In this document: in pieces, positions 33,401 through 48,414 of the stretch | How the letters are laid out: each line of letters opens with the position of its first letter | How positions within the stretch are numbered: position 1 is the first letter of the stretch | DNA from: Diprion similis | Lineage: Eukaryota > Arthropoda > Insecta > Hymenoptera > Diprionidae | NCBI RefSeq assembly: GCF_021155765.1 | Contig: NC_060108.1 | Coordinates: 22,407,025-22,471,024, forward strand | Direction of reading: 5' to 3' | Length of the DNA: 64,000 bases | Notes under the pieces: model-generated | The model's input: only the letters and a program-made list of their open reading frames with translations | Databases searched by the model: none | Told to the model about the DNA's origin: nothing | Made by a program: the position numbers and the translations under genes

Positions 33401-36400
33401 CTCGTGGGAGGTGATTCACAGCGAATTCTGTCGTCTGCTGCCCTCAGACGGTGAAACTTGGTACTAACAAGCGGAAAATTCGACACTCACTTTTGGGAAT
33501 TCCCGGATCGATTCGTCGGAATATCGGTTTCGAGACTTCCTTGTTACTATTCTTTATACGGTAGAGCAGCAGTTGTATTTATACTTATTGATGATTAGAC
33601 TGAAATGTTGATGATTCAGAAGAGGAAATTTTTATGAGATTTTATTCTTTTTAATTCTCCCGAGGTTGTTAACACCGATGCACTTATTACCGTCCGTTGC
33701 AATATGCTGCAGCTGCAGCGCGTGGGCGGATCGTTAATTATAAACTGTGAGAAAGGGCAAGAGTTGCCGTATAGTTGGAAGCGTTTTAAACTCGCCGAAT
33801 TTGGAAATTATAGTTTATGTACTGTAACAATAAGTCGTTGCGAAAAGTGATTTTAGATTGATACGTTCATTCGGTATTGTATGTTTTATGTATTTTCCAT
33901 TGTCATCGGATGTATAGAAACATACATCAAGAATCGATAAGTCAGTATATAATCGTGGTTTACTGGTATCAGTATAATAACAAGAGTGTACAATGTACAC
34001 AAGCAGCGCGTTAAATTTAAATAGTCTTTATTACGTATTATTATTTCACTTGTTATTTATTCATTGAACAAAGAATAAGTATAAACTATCAACATAGCGT
34101 AGATAACGTATATAGTAAACAGATATGGATATTTACAGCCTATGTCTTTCAAAATTCCCGCACCAAGAGTACTCGATCAGCCAGCTTCCGGCAAATTTTA
34201 CCACCTCATACACTGGACAGAATATATGTAAATTTCTCTTTAATGTAGTAGCAGCAGTTCGGTAAGAATAGTACAAGTATAGAAATGCTGGAGTTATGTG
34301 CTTTGTGATAATCCGAAGAAATACACTCTACAAAAAGGAAAGAATAATGTAATATTTGTGTTTCAAAAATTTGAATTAAAACGCTAAATCAGTGTTTTCA
34401 AAACCGTGAGGTTTACTAATACATATATGATGTGAAGATTTGCCGAAGATGGAGATTAGACTCTTATAATGATAGTTACGTAATTATACAATAGTTGAGT
34501 GACCTGCACTTGTAAATACAAATTTTGCCTAACAATTCCTTCGTTAAAAATATGTTTCAAATTCACAATTTTCGTCATTCAGGCGTGACTATGTACAATC
34601 ACGAATCGACGGATCAATGGTTTACATTAAAATGATCTGTTTCAAATTCGTAAGAGTCGATAACGACTTCGCTCCACGCATATACAAGTTTTTTAATTTG
34701 AATCCATTCTCTATCAACGTGGACCAGATTTTCAATTTATTGCTTCTCTACGACGTTGGGTTCTCTGACTAGTCTATTACACGAGGATACAGGCAAAAGT
34801 TCACGACTTACGTGAAAGTTATGAATCAACGTGACACCGCGAATCAAACTATTTCAAATTGACTCATGTAATTTGATTTCACGCTCTGCGTTTACCATCT
34901 CGCGTGTCACTTGATGACTCACAATAGTCAGGCATCGTCGAATATATTTTTATTTTTCCATTTATATTCTTTAATTAAAAGTTTCTTATGATAGCAGTGA
35001 ATCGTGACGCAATATGTGAATAACGGTAGCCTAGGGTGTGTGGCGATGAAAAGCGTGAGAATCAAATTAATGCAAGCGTTAGATTACGTCGCATACGTAT
35101 AATGTATGTGTGAATTTTTGCACACAAGATTTCTTCACCATTCGACGAGAAGTGTAACTTGCACGTTTATGCGTATGTATATATAATATATGTACCAAAC
35201 GCTACAAATTTATTGATTCGTTCGTTTATTTGTTTATTATATTATAGGTACGTGAGCGTATAATATATGTTATAGATAGATAAATAATTTTATTCGAATG
35301 TCTTTCCATTCGATCGTAACGTAGAGAGCATAGAAATAGTATAACAAAATATATGAAATATTTATAAAACAGTCATATACTCACTGTAATTTATGAAAAA
35401 CTGGTTCACAAGTAAGATTTATTCCTAAAATTAACGCTGTCTGTGGAATTACCGAGATTGCACTTGTCATCGTTACGATATATGACTATATAATTTTTGC
35501 CCTCATCTCGTTTCATGAAAACTGTTTAACACAAACGCTGACTCTGATTGTTTCTCCCACCTTTGATATGACTCGCATTTTTGTACAACATGGTGATTCG
35601 AAGTTAAATGTGGCAAAATGTAAAGAATATTTTCCAACTCGATATTTTCCTAAAATTCCTCTCGAAGCCAATTTTCACACTTTACAGCGACAATATATCA
35701 ATTGAACAAATAGAATTGTGCATGGCCAAAGCCGTGCCGCTATATCACACGTTTTAAATTTATTTACAAAACACCAAGTATAGCGTTTGAGATATACTTA
35801 CAGTTAATAATTACCTTTCTTACGGTTATAATTCAATGCATTATATTGTATAATATAATGTTATATGATATCTAGCTAATTTTCACTCCGTATGATTTTT
35901 CTATCTACAATGCAGTGGTAAGTCAATATATCGAAGATATTTCATAAAGGTATGATCGGTACTATCGTGCATCAGGGTTTTCATCATATTTAACGGTCAC
36001 TAGGTGATTCTTTGATAAGTAACAGTTTATGGCTCCGAATACTTTCAGATTGTGCATCTATTAACAATAACTGTATACTACGGAGGTTCTTGCGTTTCGA
36101 AAGATTCTGCCAGTCAGAAGACAGAATCAGAGATACGATAAAAGATTTCTGAACTACTCAGAGATTATCAGTTATCAGAATAAACTTCTACTTTCAAAAC
36201 TAAATTCTCATGTTGGCTGAAAATTTTATTTCAATAACCGAAAGTACCAGTCGATTGATTTGATATTCTTTTTTCCACCGTCTCAAATAATTCGGTACTG
36301 TCGTACGAAAAGAAAGTGTGAACAAAAAAAAAAAAAAAGAAAACGTAATGGAATGATAATATATTTGTAACAACTAATGAAACTATACACTATGCAAAAA

Positions 36401-37589
36401 AAACGTTGTATGCTATAATTTTTCCGCGCATACGAATCACAATTTGCCAGCACTATCGTTTCAGTTTCCTTCACAGATTATTAGACGTGTGCGAATGATG
36501 CGTAAACTTCACACGAAGAAAAAATATTTACGTGAGATAATTGATTGCATATCAACGATAAAAGGTTCTATGATGCTGGGTTGATGCTTATACCTATTGC
36601 AATTCGAAGTTTTTTCCGCTCTATTTTGGACTGAAAACATATGCGCAAACTAGCACACGTAATCTTCATATGACAATAAGTGTAATGATACATATCGATC
36701 TTATTTATTGACTAGAATAAGATATAAATATATATGTATACGACTTAGCAACAGCTTATTATTATCATTATCATTATTACTAACACTTACTTAACAAAAT
36801 GATTGCATTTATTATTCTGTTCAGACGAACGTTTGTGTCAAATTTGATTTTTTTTCTTTTTTTGGTAGTTAGGCACTACTATTACAATATACATGTATAA
36901 TGATATTTTCATTATTTAATCAGTGAAGCTATACTCACAGAGAGATATTACACGACCACGTGATATGCTTGAAAATTTTATAATTCCTACTATTGTTCTT
37001 GTGTTATAAATTTCTGTATCCGGCTGTCTCTTTGGGCAAGAAAGTAAAATTAATACTGTCGAGATTTATTCCATACGAATCCAACGAAAAAATTTGCCTC
37101 CCCACGGCTTTTCGAAAGATCGAAATGCCAAAAATAATGCGACATCTCTCTGCCATCTCGTAATATGAATTGGCAAAAATTTGCTAATTGATCGGAATAT
37201 TTCATATTCAGAGATCACACCGAGGTGATTTTTTTTTCTATTAACATAATTGAAACTGGGATTAAATAATAAGGTGGCTTACTTTTATTTCAAATTTGCG
37301 GTAAAGATTTTAGTTGCATGTCTTCTTTTTTTTTCGTTTTGGGATACATCTCGAAATATAATTCCTCTGGTTGCGATACGCTCCCTTTTTAATATCAAAA
37401 AAGCAGCCGGTCAATTTCTTCCCGTATATCCTCGTTGCAGTTCCGTTGAAGTTCTCGGCAGAAAATGATTAATCTCACAGCCTCTCACTCCGTCTAGTCA
37501 TAATGATCCTTGGTTAACTCTCTGCAGCCTTTCCAAAGGCCGACGTCTCCTCACTGAGCTTTGTCCCAGAAGTGACGCTCGGCTTTTGC
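33401..37589. other. Large gap between syntenin and Elk
   Basis: 4.2 kb of AT-rich DNA between the syntenin promoter and the Elk stop codon. Nothing coding is supported. Notable items are ctgcagctgcag (E-box core cagctg) near 33707 and a minus-strand poly(A) signal (tttatt at 37284-37289) about 300 bp past the Elk stop, which may end its 3' UTR. Confidence 0.5.
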
Positions 37590-40500
37590 TCAACTGTCAA
37601 AGGGGTCAAATTTCAGCGAACGTGACTCAGGGAGACGATGGAGGGTGTTAAATGCCTGAAATAACTGGGAACTATTGTCCGCATCTCCGGCACTGAAACG
37701 GTGCGATAATTTACTCCGGTGATCCCAGCACGTCGAAGGTGGTTGACACGCTATCGCTGTAGACGCGTCCTCGCTTCTTTCTTGGTTGTTGTTCATTGTG
37801 TAATTATTGTTGCCTAAAGTAACGACAAACATACAAGCAACCCTTAAATATGTTAATCTTATTTTTTATTATGTTTTATTTTGTTTTTATCTTCATGATC
37901 AGCCTACAATTTACAATCCGAATTAGTATCACAGTATTTTAAAAATTCCTTTCAATAATCGGAAACTTCTCCAGATTTGTAGGTGGAACTCGAAATAAGA
38001 ATAAATTAAAATCTTGCTTCCAACTAATTAACTACGCGAATTTTCTCCATTACAAGGTAGTCTAAGTTCCCACGTAACGATCCTGACAACATATCTTACA
38101 CGTTTCGCAATTTACCTGGTGACTGGGGCGACTGTGGCGAAGAAATGGCGAGAGGAGAAAGAGGTTCGTAGGGTGGCGGAGGCGGCGAGGACGGTGATGG
38201 CGTCGGCGAGCGTGGCGAAGGTCTGAGAATGAGGTCCGGATCGAGTCCGAGGATCCTGAGGGCCCGATGCGAATTGGCAAGGACCCAAGCTTCGAAGAGG
38301 TCGACCGGCCAGTCGGTCTGGGTCACAGCGTTGGCCAGTCGAGGTGGATCCCAGCAAAGGGCGTCCGGAGGATGCGACGAGCTCCTGGCTAGGATGCCGC
38401 TCCCGCGTCCCGAGGGAGCCGGGAGATTCGGATTGCTCTGGGGGGAACTGGCGAACATCTGGAGAGCCTGGATGGCGTTTCGCACCTGCGAACGAAGGCC
38501 AGAACTTTTTTCTCCACGGAGTCGAATGTTTAACGAGCTTGACGGCTTCCGCGTTACTCACCTCGTAGCTCAGCGTCGCCACGTCCTGATGAAGAGTCGA
38601 CACCTGAGAGTCCAGCCTCTCTACCGATCCTCGGATGTGGTCCTCGACCGATTCCTGCGCCATGATTGCCGGCCTTCCTCGTACCAGCACGCTTCTCGTT
38701 GCTCTCCGGCTCTCTTTGTATTCGTCCCTGAATTTCAAGGGCGTGCAGATGGGGTGATAGAGTGATTCAAGTTTTTTATTTTACACCTCGATTTCTGTAC
38801 CACTGACAAGGAAAGTACGGAAAACAGAAACTCGCAATGAAAGTTATATCCGAGGTCTACCTCACTGATTTCCATCATTCTGTAGTTTCATAATTTATTA
38901 CAAAATGAAAAAATTGTACACAAGCATTGTTTTTTTTTCATCATTTTTTTTTAAGAACCAATTCAGCCATTTAAGGCCCAAAAACCACTTTTAAAGTTTA
39001 TTTTCGAAAACTGTAATTTTTTTTGGTATAAAATCCATTGGATATTATTCACTGTCAACAGATGATAATATATATATCAACAATGTTTTTAACCTCGAGG
39101 GTTGCATCCCTTACTTTTTGCGGGATACCTTAGGGGTGGTTTTTTCCTCTTAGCCGACTGAATCATGTTGTGAAAATATATGTGCTAAATGCTTTTTCAT
39201 GTACCATAACGCATCACAGAATAAAGAAAATCGGTGATGCACACCTCGAGTATCTACTTTATCCTTGTCAGTTCCTGTTTTACGTCTCAAGGAACTGCTT
39301 TCCAATGATGTTAGCACATTTTTAGGAAGAATAAAAAAAGAAAAATAACGAAACAAGAATCGATCGAGCACACGAACGATTTACCTGAGCTTGGCGTGTC
39401 TGGGACTGGAAGCTGCGTGAAGAGGAGATTTGTTGGGTGGTGAGAGGGGCGAGGTCTCGCCTTCCTCAGGAATGTTTTCGTCGTCCTCGCTGATGGACGG
39501 AAGCGTCATGGAGGTAACACCGTTCATGTCACACTCTTGCTGAATGACGTGAGAAACAAGTTTTTATTTTTTCTTTACCTTTTCTTGCCAGTCAAAATTT
39601 AAACCAAAAAGGAGGTCAACCAACTCACCTCTGCCTCGTAACCCTCGCGAAGGTTGTAGGTCAAGTCGTGCTGAATATCGTTGGCGAATTGTTGCTGATA
39701 TTCCGGGTACAAGCGGAGAACATCAACCAGGCCTTGCATGTTTATGCACTTCAGGTCACAGTAGGTGAGTGCTTTCACATCGCAGCTTGATTTTACCACC
39801 ACGTCAACTGGTGCGGATCCTCCGCCTCCCGTTCCACCCCCGTTACTCCCGGTGTGAAGGTGTATGCTTATGTCGCAGCCGACGAGGTCTCCTTTCCCTG
39901 GAAATTACGTTGCAACTCATCAAATTTCCACTCTTGTTTTAATTTATTACGGCGATCAGTCTTGGACAACAAAATAATGTTGCTGTGGATGTTTTTTTTT
40001 TTTTTTTGTTTTTATCGAAAAAAAAAAATTGTCATTCCATAATAATTCACTATTTGAAAGACTTGCAGGGAACAAAAGAAAAAAAAAAAATTTCACCAGG
40101 AATTATCTTAATATTGATCCTGTGTATTTTTTTTTCTCCTTTGTTTCGGTCAGAATGTATTCCGTATGAAAGTGATTTTTTTTTTTTTTTTTTTTTTTTC
40201 CCCCGAAAGACGGGGCAAAATTTAGTTGTGTAAAGGAGGGTGTGATATTGTCTATTGTTGGAAGGACATTGTCAAGTATTATTGACCCTATATGAGGGAG
40301 TTCGATTTCGGTGAGGCTTGTACAAAGGACTAGCTGGTGATGGCACTCACCCAAAATCGCAACAACCATACTGTTCTGAACAACTTCCATTGACCCATTG
40401 CAGAGATAGTATATGTAGGAAAGGGCATCGCCTTTGTGGATGAGAAATTCACCCGGGGCACAGAAGTTGCTGCGAATATGAAGGGAAAGGAGCTTCAAGC

Positions 40501-43500
40501 ATCCCTGAGACGCAGCTTCAAATATCGGGAGGCTGAGAATCTCTCGATGAAGATGCATGGAAACGTCGCCTCTGAGCTCTTCGGGAAACTCCTTCAGCGT
40601 CTGTGGATTATCATCATCGACCATTTTTTTTTTTTTTTTCACGTCCAACTATTTTCAGCCTCTAAAGCCACGTGCCTTCGTGCCGCTATCGGTCATTTGT
40701 TTCCTCTAAATCGACAGTGATTCATGTGACGTTACTTCGTAAATAACAACCGGCAATGTATTGTAGTCAGATGTTAATAACCAGCAATTCGTTGTTCTGC
40801 ATTATTTTTACGATCGTCAAACCGCGAGAAATGTTAGCAACGAAAGTCAAACTAACGCGTTTAAAGTATCAGCCGCATCTAGTAGTTATATGTCAAGTCA
40901 GCTGATAGTTAGATAGAAAAGTCTGGGACGAGAAATTTGGTAAGTTGTTGCTAGTGTAGAAATTTTGCATCTTTTCTAATCAGGGGTATGAACAAAACAT
41001 TGGAAAATAAAAAAGTGATAAATGCTTTACGTGAGTTGCGAAAAAAAGAAAGAAAGAGTGTTTCTTGTTTCCGATCGGTCGGTTTTAAAATTCTCGTACG
41101 TATAGAGTTTTCCACTATTCAATGCTTTAATATGAAACTACTTGTGTGAAACTCGACCGCTAATTAATTTGCATAAATTTTTTCCGCGTCTTCTTATAAT
41201 TGCTCTGGAATAAAATATAATAAATAAACATGAATATGAATGTTTACCAAGCAGCATGGCTACGTATGAATATTCAGAAAGCAACGTTGGGAATTGAATT
41301 GTTTTTTATTTCAGTCTCCGCAGTTCTTAAAATCTGCAAATAAAAAAAAAAAAAAAGCTTTCAAATTTTACGATTACACCACTGAAGCAGATATCAAATA
41401 TCTATACGGTGTTAACTAAACATTTTGCGCATGGTCCACGGATAATGGGATGATTGAATACGAATGACGAGTCACATGAAAAATTATACAGACATCGGCT
41501 ATATTGTAAAAAAATAATTTTTTTTTTTTGTCTAAAAAACACAAGCTTATAGCAGGGATGAGTTACACAGAGGATTGAATAACAAACCAAGCAGGAAATT
41601 ATTACTGACATGGGGAGGCCAATGTACCGTCTGTAAAAAAATTTCCGGATTAAATATAACGGTTAAAACGTACAACAAACAAAACCAAAAGTAACGAGAA
41701 TTAAGAAAATTCATTTTCAACAAATACGTGCTTAATTTATTTATAGAAAATAGAAAAGAAAATATATCGCGATTCTGTTGAATGACAATAAAGTGAGGAT
41801 AAAAAAACTAAGAAAATGAAGAAATGGTGAAACAGCAATAAAACAAGAATAAGAAAAAAAAAAAAGAAAAAAAAAAAAACGGATAAAATTTAGTTGCCGG
41901 GTGAAAACTAGGACGGCGAGTAATTTGTAGATCGTATTCATTGTTCCATATTCAAACGGATTTACATGCGTTCGCAAAGCCTCGAAGACATGGCCAGGCC
42001 GGGGGGTTATTACAGGCTTTCGGTTCCAGATAGTCGATCACTCTCCGTTGACTCTGTTTGTACAGATGTGGTCTCGCAGATGAGTTCGAGCTTCGCTCCG
42101 GATGCAGAAATAACAAATGACAAACGACAGGGTACGATATATAGAGTGCGATTAGGATCACGATGACATTACGCGTTACACACCTCCCTCACCTCGTGAA
42201 TGTCGATGCCGTGGTTCAGAGACCACATTGTCTGAAAATAATCTTGCATTCGCTGTTTCAGCTCGTCCGGTATCTGATGCAGTGCCAAAAAGTCCTTCAA
42301 GTCCCTCCATTTAGTCTGATAGAGAGAACGACGAGAATACATCCGCTGTATAATGGCGGTAACGTTGCCGAATACAACCGCGTGCATCAGAGCTGAAAAT
42401 AAGTTACCTCATCAATGACGATGATTGACGAGTGCGTATAAGCGACGCGGTGATAATTCATCGCTGCGCAAACTCTGGGCAAACCTCCAACACACCTGTA
42501 AATCTATCGGGGCCTTTCCGCCTTTCAAATATTACAAATATCTTCTTCTTTTATCTCTGGGCACGATAATGCATTTTCGCAACTTTCCTTACCGTCTTGT
42601 TTATACTTTGAAACTGTTTAATCGCGGGAGAAAAAGTTTGGCGATTCAATACTGATCTCAAATTCATTTATTCCAGATAGCTTGACTTTTTCGTTATTCA
42701 ATTACGCCTACGTCCCAGGCAAAAAATTTTCCACGTCAAACTAGAAAAGTGTTTCGAATGACGTAGGAAACGAGTAAATTTCAGAATTGAACTTTCTACC
42801 GTCTTGTTAAAGAACTTCGCAATCTCTATCGCTATCCTACTCTAATAAATGGCAAGAAAAGTTAGTAAAACCCGAAAACTTCTCCAAACACATTTTAAGT
42901 ATACATCGAGTTATGATACGACAAGGAGATAATTTTTTACACTCCTGATCTTGAGTGAAAAACATCGTAAAAAGATCCTTCGAGAATATAACTTTCTATC
43001 TTCACTTCCATTAAACCGTTTTCGTTTGTCCATTAATTAATGGAATAATTAACTAACCTCCGATGAGCATGATGCAGATGGAGAATATCTTTTCGGACGA
43101 AGTGTTCGCAGAGACGTTACCAAACCCAACGGATGTCAAGCTGCTGCAAGCGAAGTACAACGCCGTAATATAGCTTTCCGAATGCGTGACATTCTGGACG
43201 GATATCTTGAGCCTGTCAGCCAGGGTGTGGATCCAGCCTGAAAAACAATTACATTTCACCATAACTAAAATACAGGGCTGCTCGCCTTGACGCGGTCCAC
43301 TAATGTACCTTCTCCATATTTGATAATCTCGCACATTACACTGCGTCGTGGTGTGTTGTATGTATGCTATATAGAGTCACGCGTGTGAAACGCATGCACG
43401 GAAACACAGACACAAACGCACGCCGATATCTCCATCGCTGGAACTCAACGTGCTGGTTCGGTTCCACACGCGAGTTTCTAATTTAATCAATTACTTTCGT

Positions 43501-46500
43501 ATGCATAATTCCTGCCGATCACAGCGCACGGTATAATGAGCGATTTAATTATCATCATCCACCTCTAAGCTACGTGTAGCATTTGTGCTTTAGAGCAACA
43601 ATAATAATCGTTACTATCATTATCATCAACATCATGAAGATGAAATTTGTTAACGTTACGTCATCATAGCAGTCTGAACAGCGTTGTTCGTGCTTCTGCG
43701 TTTATGTGCACCACTTAAATGTTCAAAATCTGCTACGTCACGTTGTATATTATCGTGAGGTGAACAATATCTGTAATCTCAATTCTGGCGGCGAAAGAAA
43801 TGAGAAATGGATTTTTCTGAGTGCGGGATTCTAGGCTCGGACCGCCAATTAGCCACTTTCAAGCTTTTCATCTTTTCGGAGATTAGAGAGGGTAGTTTTA
43901 TCCTCCGGTCGACGGGTGCTCAGCTTTTCCAACCTTGCAGATCCCGCGGGAGTTTGAAAAGAGAGCAAACTTCGTGTTTGGCAGTGTACGCGGGAAGAGC
44001 TGACCAGACTTGTTTCTGCTTCTAAGGAAGTGTGTAGAGGAGAACGAAACGAAGTTGGATTCAAGAAATTGGAGAAAGGGCGGCAGATGCTGACAGAATC
44101 AATATTAACGACCGGGTTTCAACGTCTACGTCAACCGCACAATGGTGCCTGGTTTTGCGTCTTGGAGAAACGGAGCTCAGATGCTTCGAGATCCCGGATT
44201 AATGACAGTACGTCCAAGTACCTGCACAATTGTAATACAATGCCAGTGAAGCCCTGGCTGAAGCTTTGAAGCTACGCTTCAATTCTCATGTAACGACCTC
44301 ATGAATCTACTTGCACGACATTGCGTCATTTGTAATCTTCCGTTTTGCATTGAACGAAATCATTTTGAAATCCGGGTGATTGAAGGAATGCGTCTTTTGA
44401 GGAAGGGGGCGCGCCAACTTTGGCACATATTCTTCTAGGCTTCGGCTCGAACCAAACAAGTCTAGACTTAAAGTGCTTTTCGCGGTCAGCGGTAATTTTC
44501 CCCGCTGTACGGTTATTCGGGAGGCTGTGTATAAGCTATTTAAAGCCGAGAAGCGCCCATTTGCATTTTAGAGCTTCCGTTTCCTCGCTGAGGATCAGAA
44601 GTGTAAATATTGATAAAGGTTAACGGGAACGTTGAGTTGAAATTCAAGCCTGCAGCGGCTAACCCGCAGCAAGGGATCCGCGAAAGATATTCTTCCGTCA
44701 ATCCATCTTTTTAAATTCAGGATTTAGCAATTTTACGTCATGGCAGCGACGACAACGACAACGACGACAAAGGCAGGGCAAACAAGTATATAGAATTCAA
44801 TATCGAAGCAGTTTCAAGAGGTCTTCGTATCTGCAGGTCGAAGCTCTAGCATTGGCAATAGATTCGAAATTGCCATCTGCAGTGAAATCCTATAATCCTC
44901 AGACAATTTCTACAATATATCCGTCACAATGCAGCTGCGTTTCGCGAATTTCTTGGTAGTAGCGGCTCTTAACGGACCTCATTGAAAATTATTTGAGACC
45001 GGAATAAATCGAATATATTGCAAGCTTTATACGCGCAAAAAATTTACACATATTTTCGCTCACCCCAAGTTCGCGTTCGCGTGTGTAATGAAAACGTATC
45101 CACGTATTTTCAGTTTCAAAAGCCGCGAATGAACCTTGGCTAGAGTCTAAAGAGTGTGTATTTTTAATAAGCGAAAAAAATGTATTCTCGAACTCGAGAG
45201 ACGAAGCCGCGTCACTAGAGCAGGGCACTTCGCTGATTGACGTGTCGCAAGATTCGCACACACACACACACACGCGTAACGTGCATTCCATATGCGATAG
45301 GCGTGGTCGAAGTAGCGAGAGGGTATTTCCTTTGTGCCACGGCGGCCTGAAATCTACAACCCCCTGAGACGGGGTCGTTGATGGAGAGAAAAAGATCGAG
45401 CAAGATCACATTACGTGGTATAGAAGTAGGGTATGGATAAAGTTCATTAACGAGTTGCGGGGATATTTGAGAAGAAAATTTTTAAAAGTCAACCTTTCAA
45501 AAAGTCCTCCAATCCATCCATCCCTCCCTCGCTCCCTTTCCCCTTTAGAAATTCACCCGAAAACTGATCCATCCAACAATTGGATAGAATGAAAGTGTCT
45601 TTACTCAACTCTCGAGTTGTCCCAGCCAATTTAATCCGACTCTCTCTTCTCCCGTGAGCCTAAAACCCTCCCGAACTATCAATTTGCTCGGTTTGCAGTC
45701 GACGACCCGACTTCATCGCTTCTATAAAAGGAAAAGTTTCCAGTCGATGCTGCTTGTTCTCAAAATCGAGAGAGATAATCTCCAGACTCTAGCGAATAAT
45801 CGAATCCAGTTCCCGAGACTTTTTCCAAGTCTTCGCTCGCTTTAAGGTTGGACGAAGAGAGGGAAAAAACGCGCGCGAAAAAGATTGAGCAAGCTGTATT
45901 TATGCAGGTCGTAATTTAAAGTGAGATAATTTAAAGGCAACCTTGGAGGTTTAATAAGGACACAACTTACCGAGATCCCATTCCCTGTCGTTCCGGAGTC
46001 TCTCCTTCTCGGCGATGACGTACCAGATGCAGGCGAGCCAGTGGGCCACCAGGGTGAAGGACAGCATCAGGAGGGTCAGGATCATCGCACTGTATTGCGA
46101 GTACCTGTCCATCTTTTGTAGCAGACGAGCCAATCTTAGGAGTCTCGTTAACTTGACTAGGTGAATGTGACTGTGGCCAGAATCCTGATAATCAAACACT
46201 GTTACCGACGTCGTGTATTCACAATACTATGAGATAAAGTATAACATCACGGAGAATGTGACGGGGAAGATTTTTCTCGGTAGTTTGAGAAGCAAAAATC
46301 GATACTATTTATCAATTTTAGTACGGGATTAGTAGTACATTGAGTATTTATCAAATTTTTATAATTTTAAGGTACGATCGTCTCTTCGAAAATGCAAAAG
46401 TAGACGATGTAGGTATAAACGAATGCTTAGATGCGTTTGTTCCACATTTTAAATCGCTGAAAAATGGTTAGAAAATATGGAAAATACGTTTCTCACATTG

Positions 46501-48032
46501 TCGGAATACTATTTTTTACAATGGCACTGGGACAGATTTTCTTTTTTTTCCAGTGGTTAATTCAATGTTGCCGTTAGTTGATCATAATCAATATCAGTGC
46601 AGTGTCGTCAAATTAAATAATTAAAGATGTCAATATGATAAAAAATGTGTTGCACTGAATTTGTGGTAAACAATCCATCAGATTTTTTACAATCATAAAG
46701 TGATTAGAAAGGAAGAATACATGTCGAACCCTTTGCTGAGGGATAATTCCAGTATTTTCTATTTTCGTACTTTCAAAGACATTGTCGTAGCTTAGAAAAA
46801 CAACAATTTAACCGATATCCGATGTGCGCTGTTTCATATAAAATAAAATTAACAAAAAGTATCGATTTTCACCCTCCGGCATCGTTCTGGCAGAATAACG
46901 GATCCATGAATATGATCAAGGGTTGATGCTGACGTGGGTAGCGCAGATGCTCGTCGGATTACGTCGGTGTACGAGCAGTAACGCAGGGATTGAAGATTCA
47001 ATCTCGGTTTCACTATTTGCACGAAAAGTCACGTCTGCGTTTTCACATTCTTCTCGTTTGCAGAGCGAGCTTAGACGCGAACGCCCACGGTTTCGATACT
47101 CTCGATTCTTTGAGATATAATTAGTGGAAAAAACGAATGTTATACATTTTACATCAATAATTTTCGTAATCGTTTTGCCGTCGATATTTTTTAGTAGAAT
47201 TTACATCATTTTTTTATTTAAATTTACAACTCAGTAATTTTATTGCAATTGCTACAGCAGATTCTATAGTAAAATACTGCCGGCAGATTTTTTTTCGGTA
47301 AAGTATAAAATTTTCCTATTCAGATCCTTCGTTAAAAGTCCAAGTCTGCAAACTGAGTAGTACAAATAAAATTTTACTCATTACACGACTTCATTCAAAA
47401 TCCAAATTTCACAACGTCAATCCTTCTGAGGTTTGCCAAGTTCCTCCGAAGTTTCTCTAAATTCCCTAAATAACTCTGCACGTCATTGTACACAAAAAAA
47501 GGAGACAAAGAACAGGTGAAACTTGTGGGTGATCACGGATACCAGCATCGCTTTTCGCAAACTCCATTCGCCTAGTCATCTAGGCAACGTAACGTAATTC
47601 TCGATCGTATATTGAATTTCATATTTATTGAATGATTGAAGCGTAAATATTCGACAATTTATTATTTTCTAAATTTTTGCCACGAGGCAAAAATTTTTTG
47701 CATCCAGCAGACTGGCGATCAGATGAATATTCACAGTCCACTTCACCCACCTTCGCTGTTCATACATCAGTAATTTAAAAGTAAATTCCCAGGTGCGTCG
47801 AGAATCTATATTTCGTGGCATAATAAGCTCATTCTAATTTTGTATTTTCTTTCCCTTATTTTTCTGCAGTAAGAAGTGTCGGATTGAAGCTTGCCTTGGT
47901 GATTGGCTCATTTACAAGTAGAGTCGTCAACCCGTTTTACAATATTCATGGAGGGTATTTGACAATTCTTTCCTGACATAAAGTAAAGCATGTAGTAAAT
48001 AGATCGGAAGCCGTAAAGGTGAGCCGGAGAGC

Positions 48033-48096
<64 letters not shown>

Positions 48097-48382
48097 AAAG
48101 AAATATTTTGATAACGCGTGCTTCAGATCCACCCACAATCAGATCCACTCATCTTTTCACATTTCTTTTCAAGGCGTACGTAGTATCCGACATTTGCTGT
48201 GTATTCCGTATGAAATTATCGAACCGGAATATCGTCGAGACGTGAATCTACTCACACAATTCTCTGCCAAAAACCTTAATAAAAGGTTTACAATGGCTTT
48301 ATCTATTGAGAAGCACGAAAAAATTTTATTCTTGGTTCTTTTTGCACCGATCAGTCTTCTGCAGACCAGTTTTTATCACGTG

Positions 48383-48414
<32 letters not shown>

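Noticed and set aside
38229..38765. Long plus-strand frame of 178 codons
   Set aside because: It is the antisense of two Elk coding exons (38116-38485 and 38562-38727), which explain the open frame.
40103..40250. Poly-T/poly-A rich frames next to Elk exon 9
   Set aside because: Homopolymer-driven; they lie past the donor site at 40350 and are intronic.
46940..47010. tRNA-like stretch with a gggtagcgcag word
   Set aside because: The would-be T arm does not pair around a TTCAATC loop, and no acceptor stem closes.
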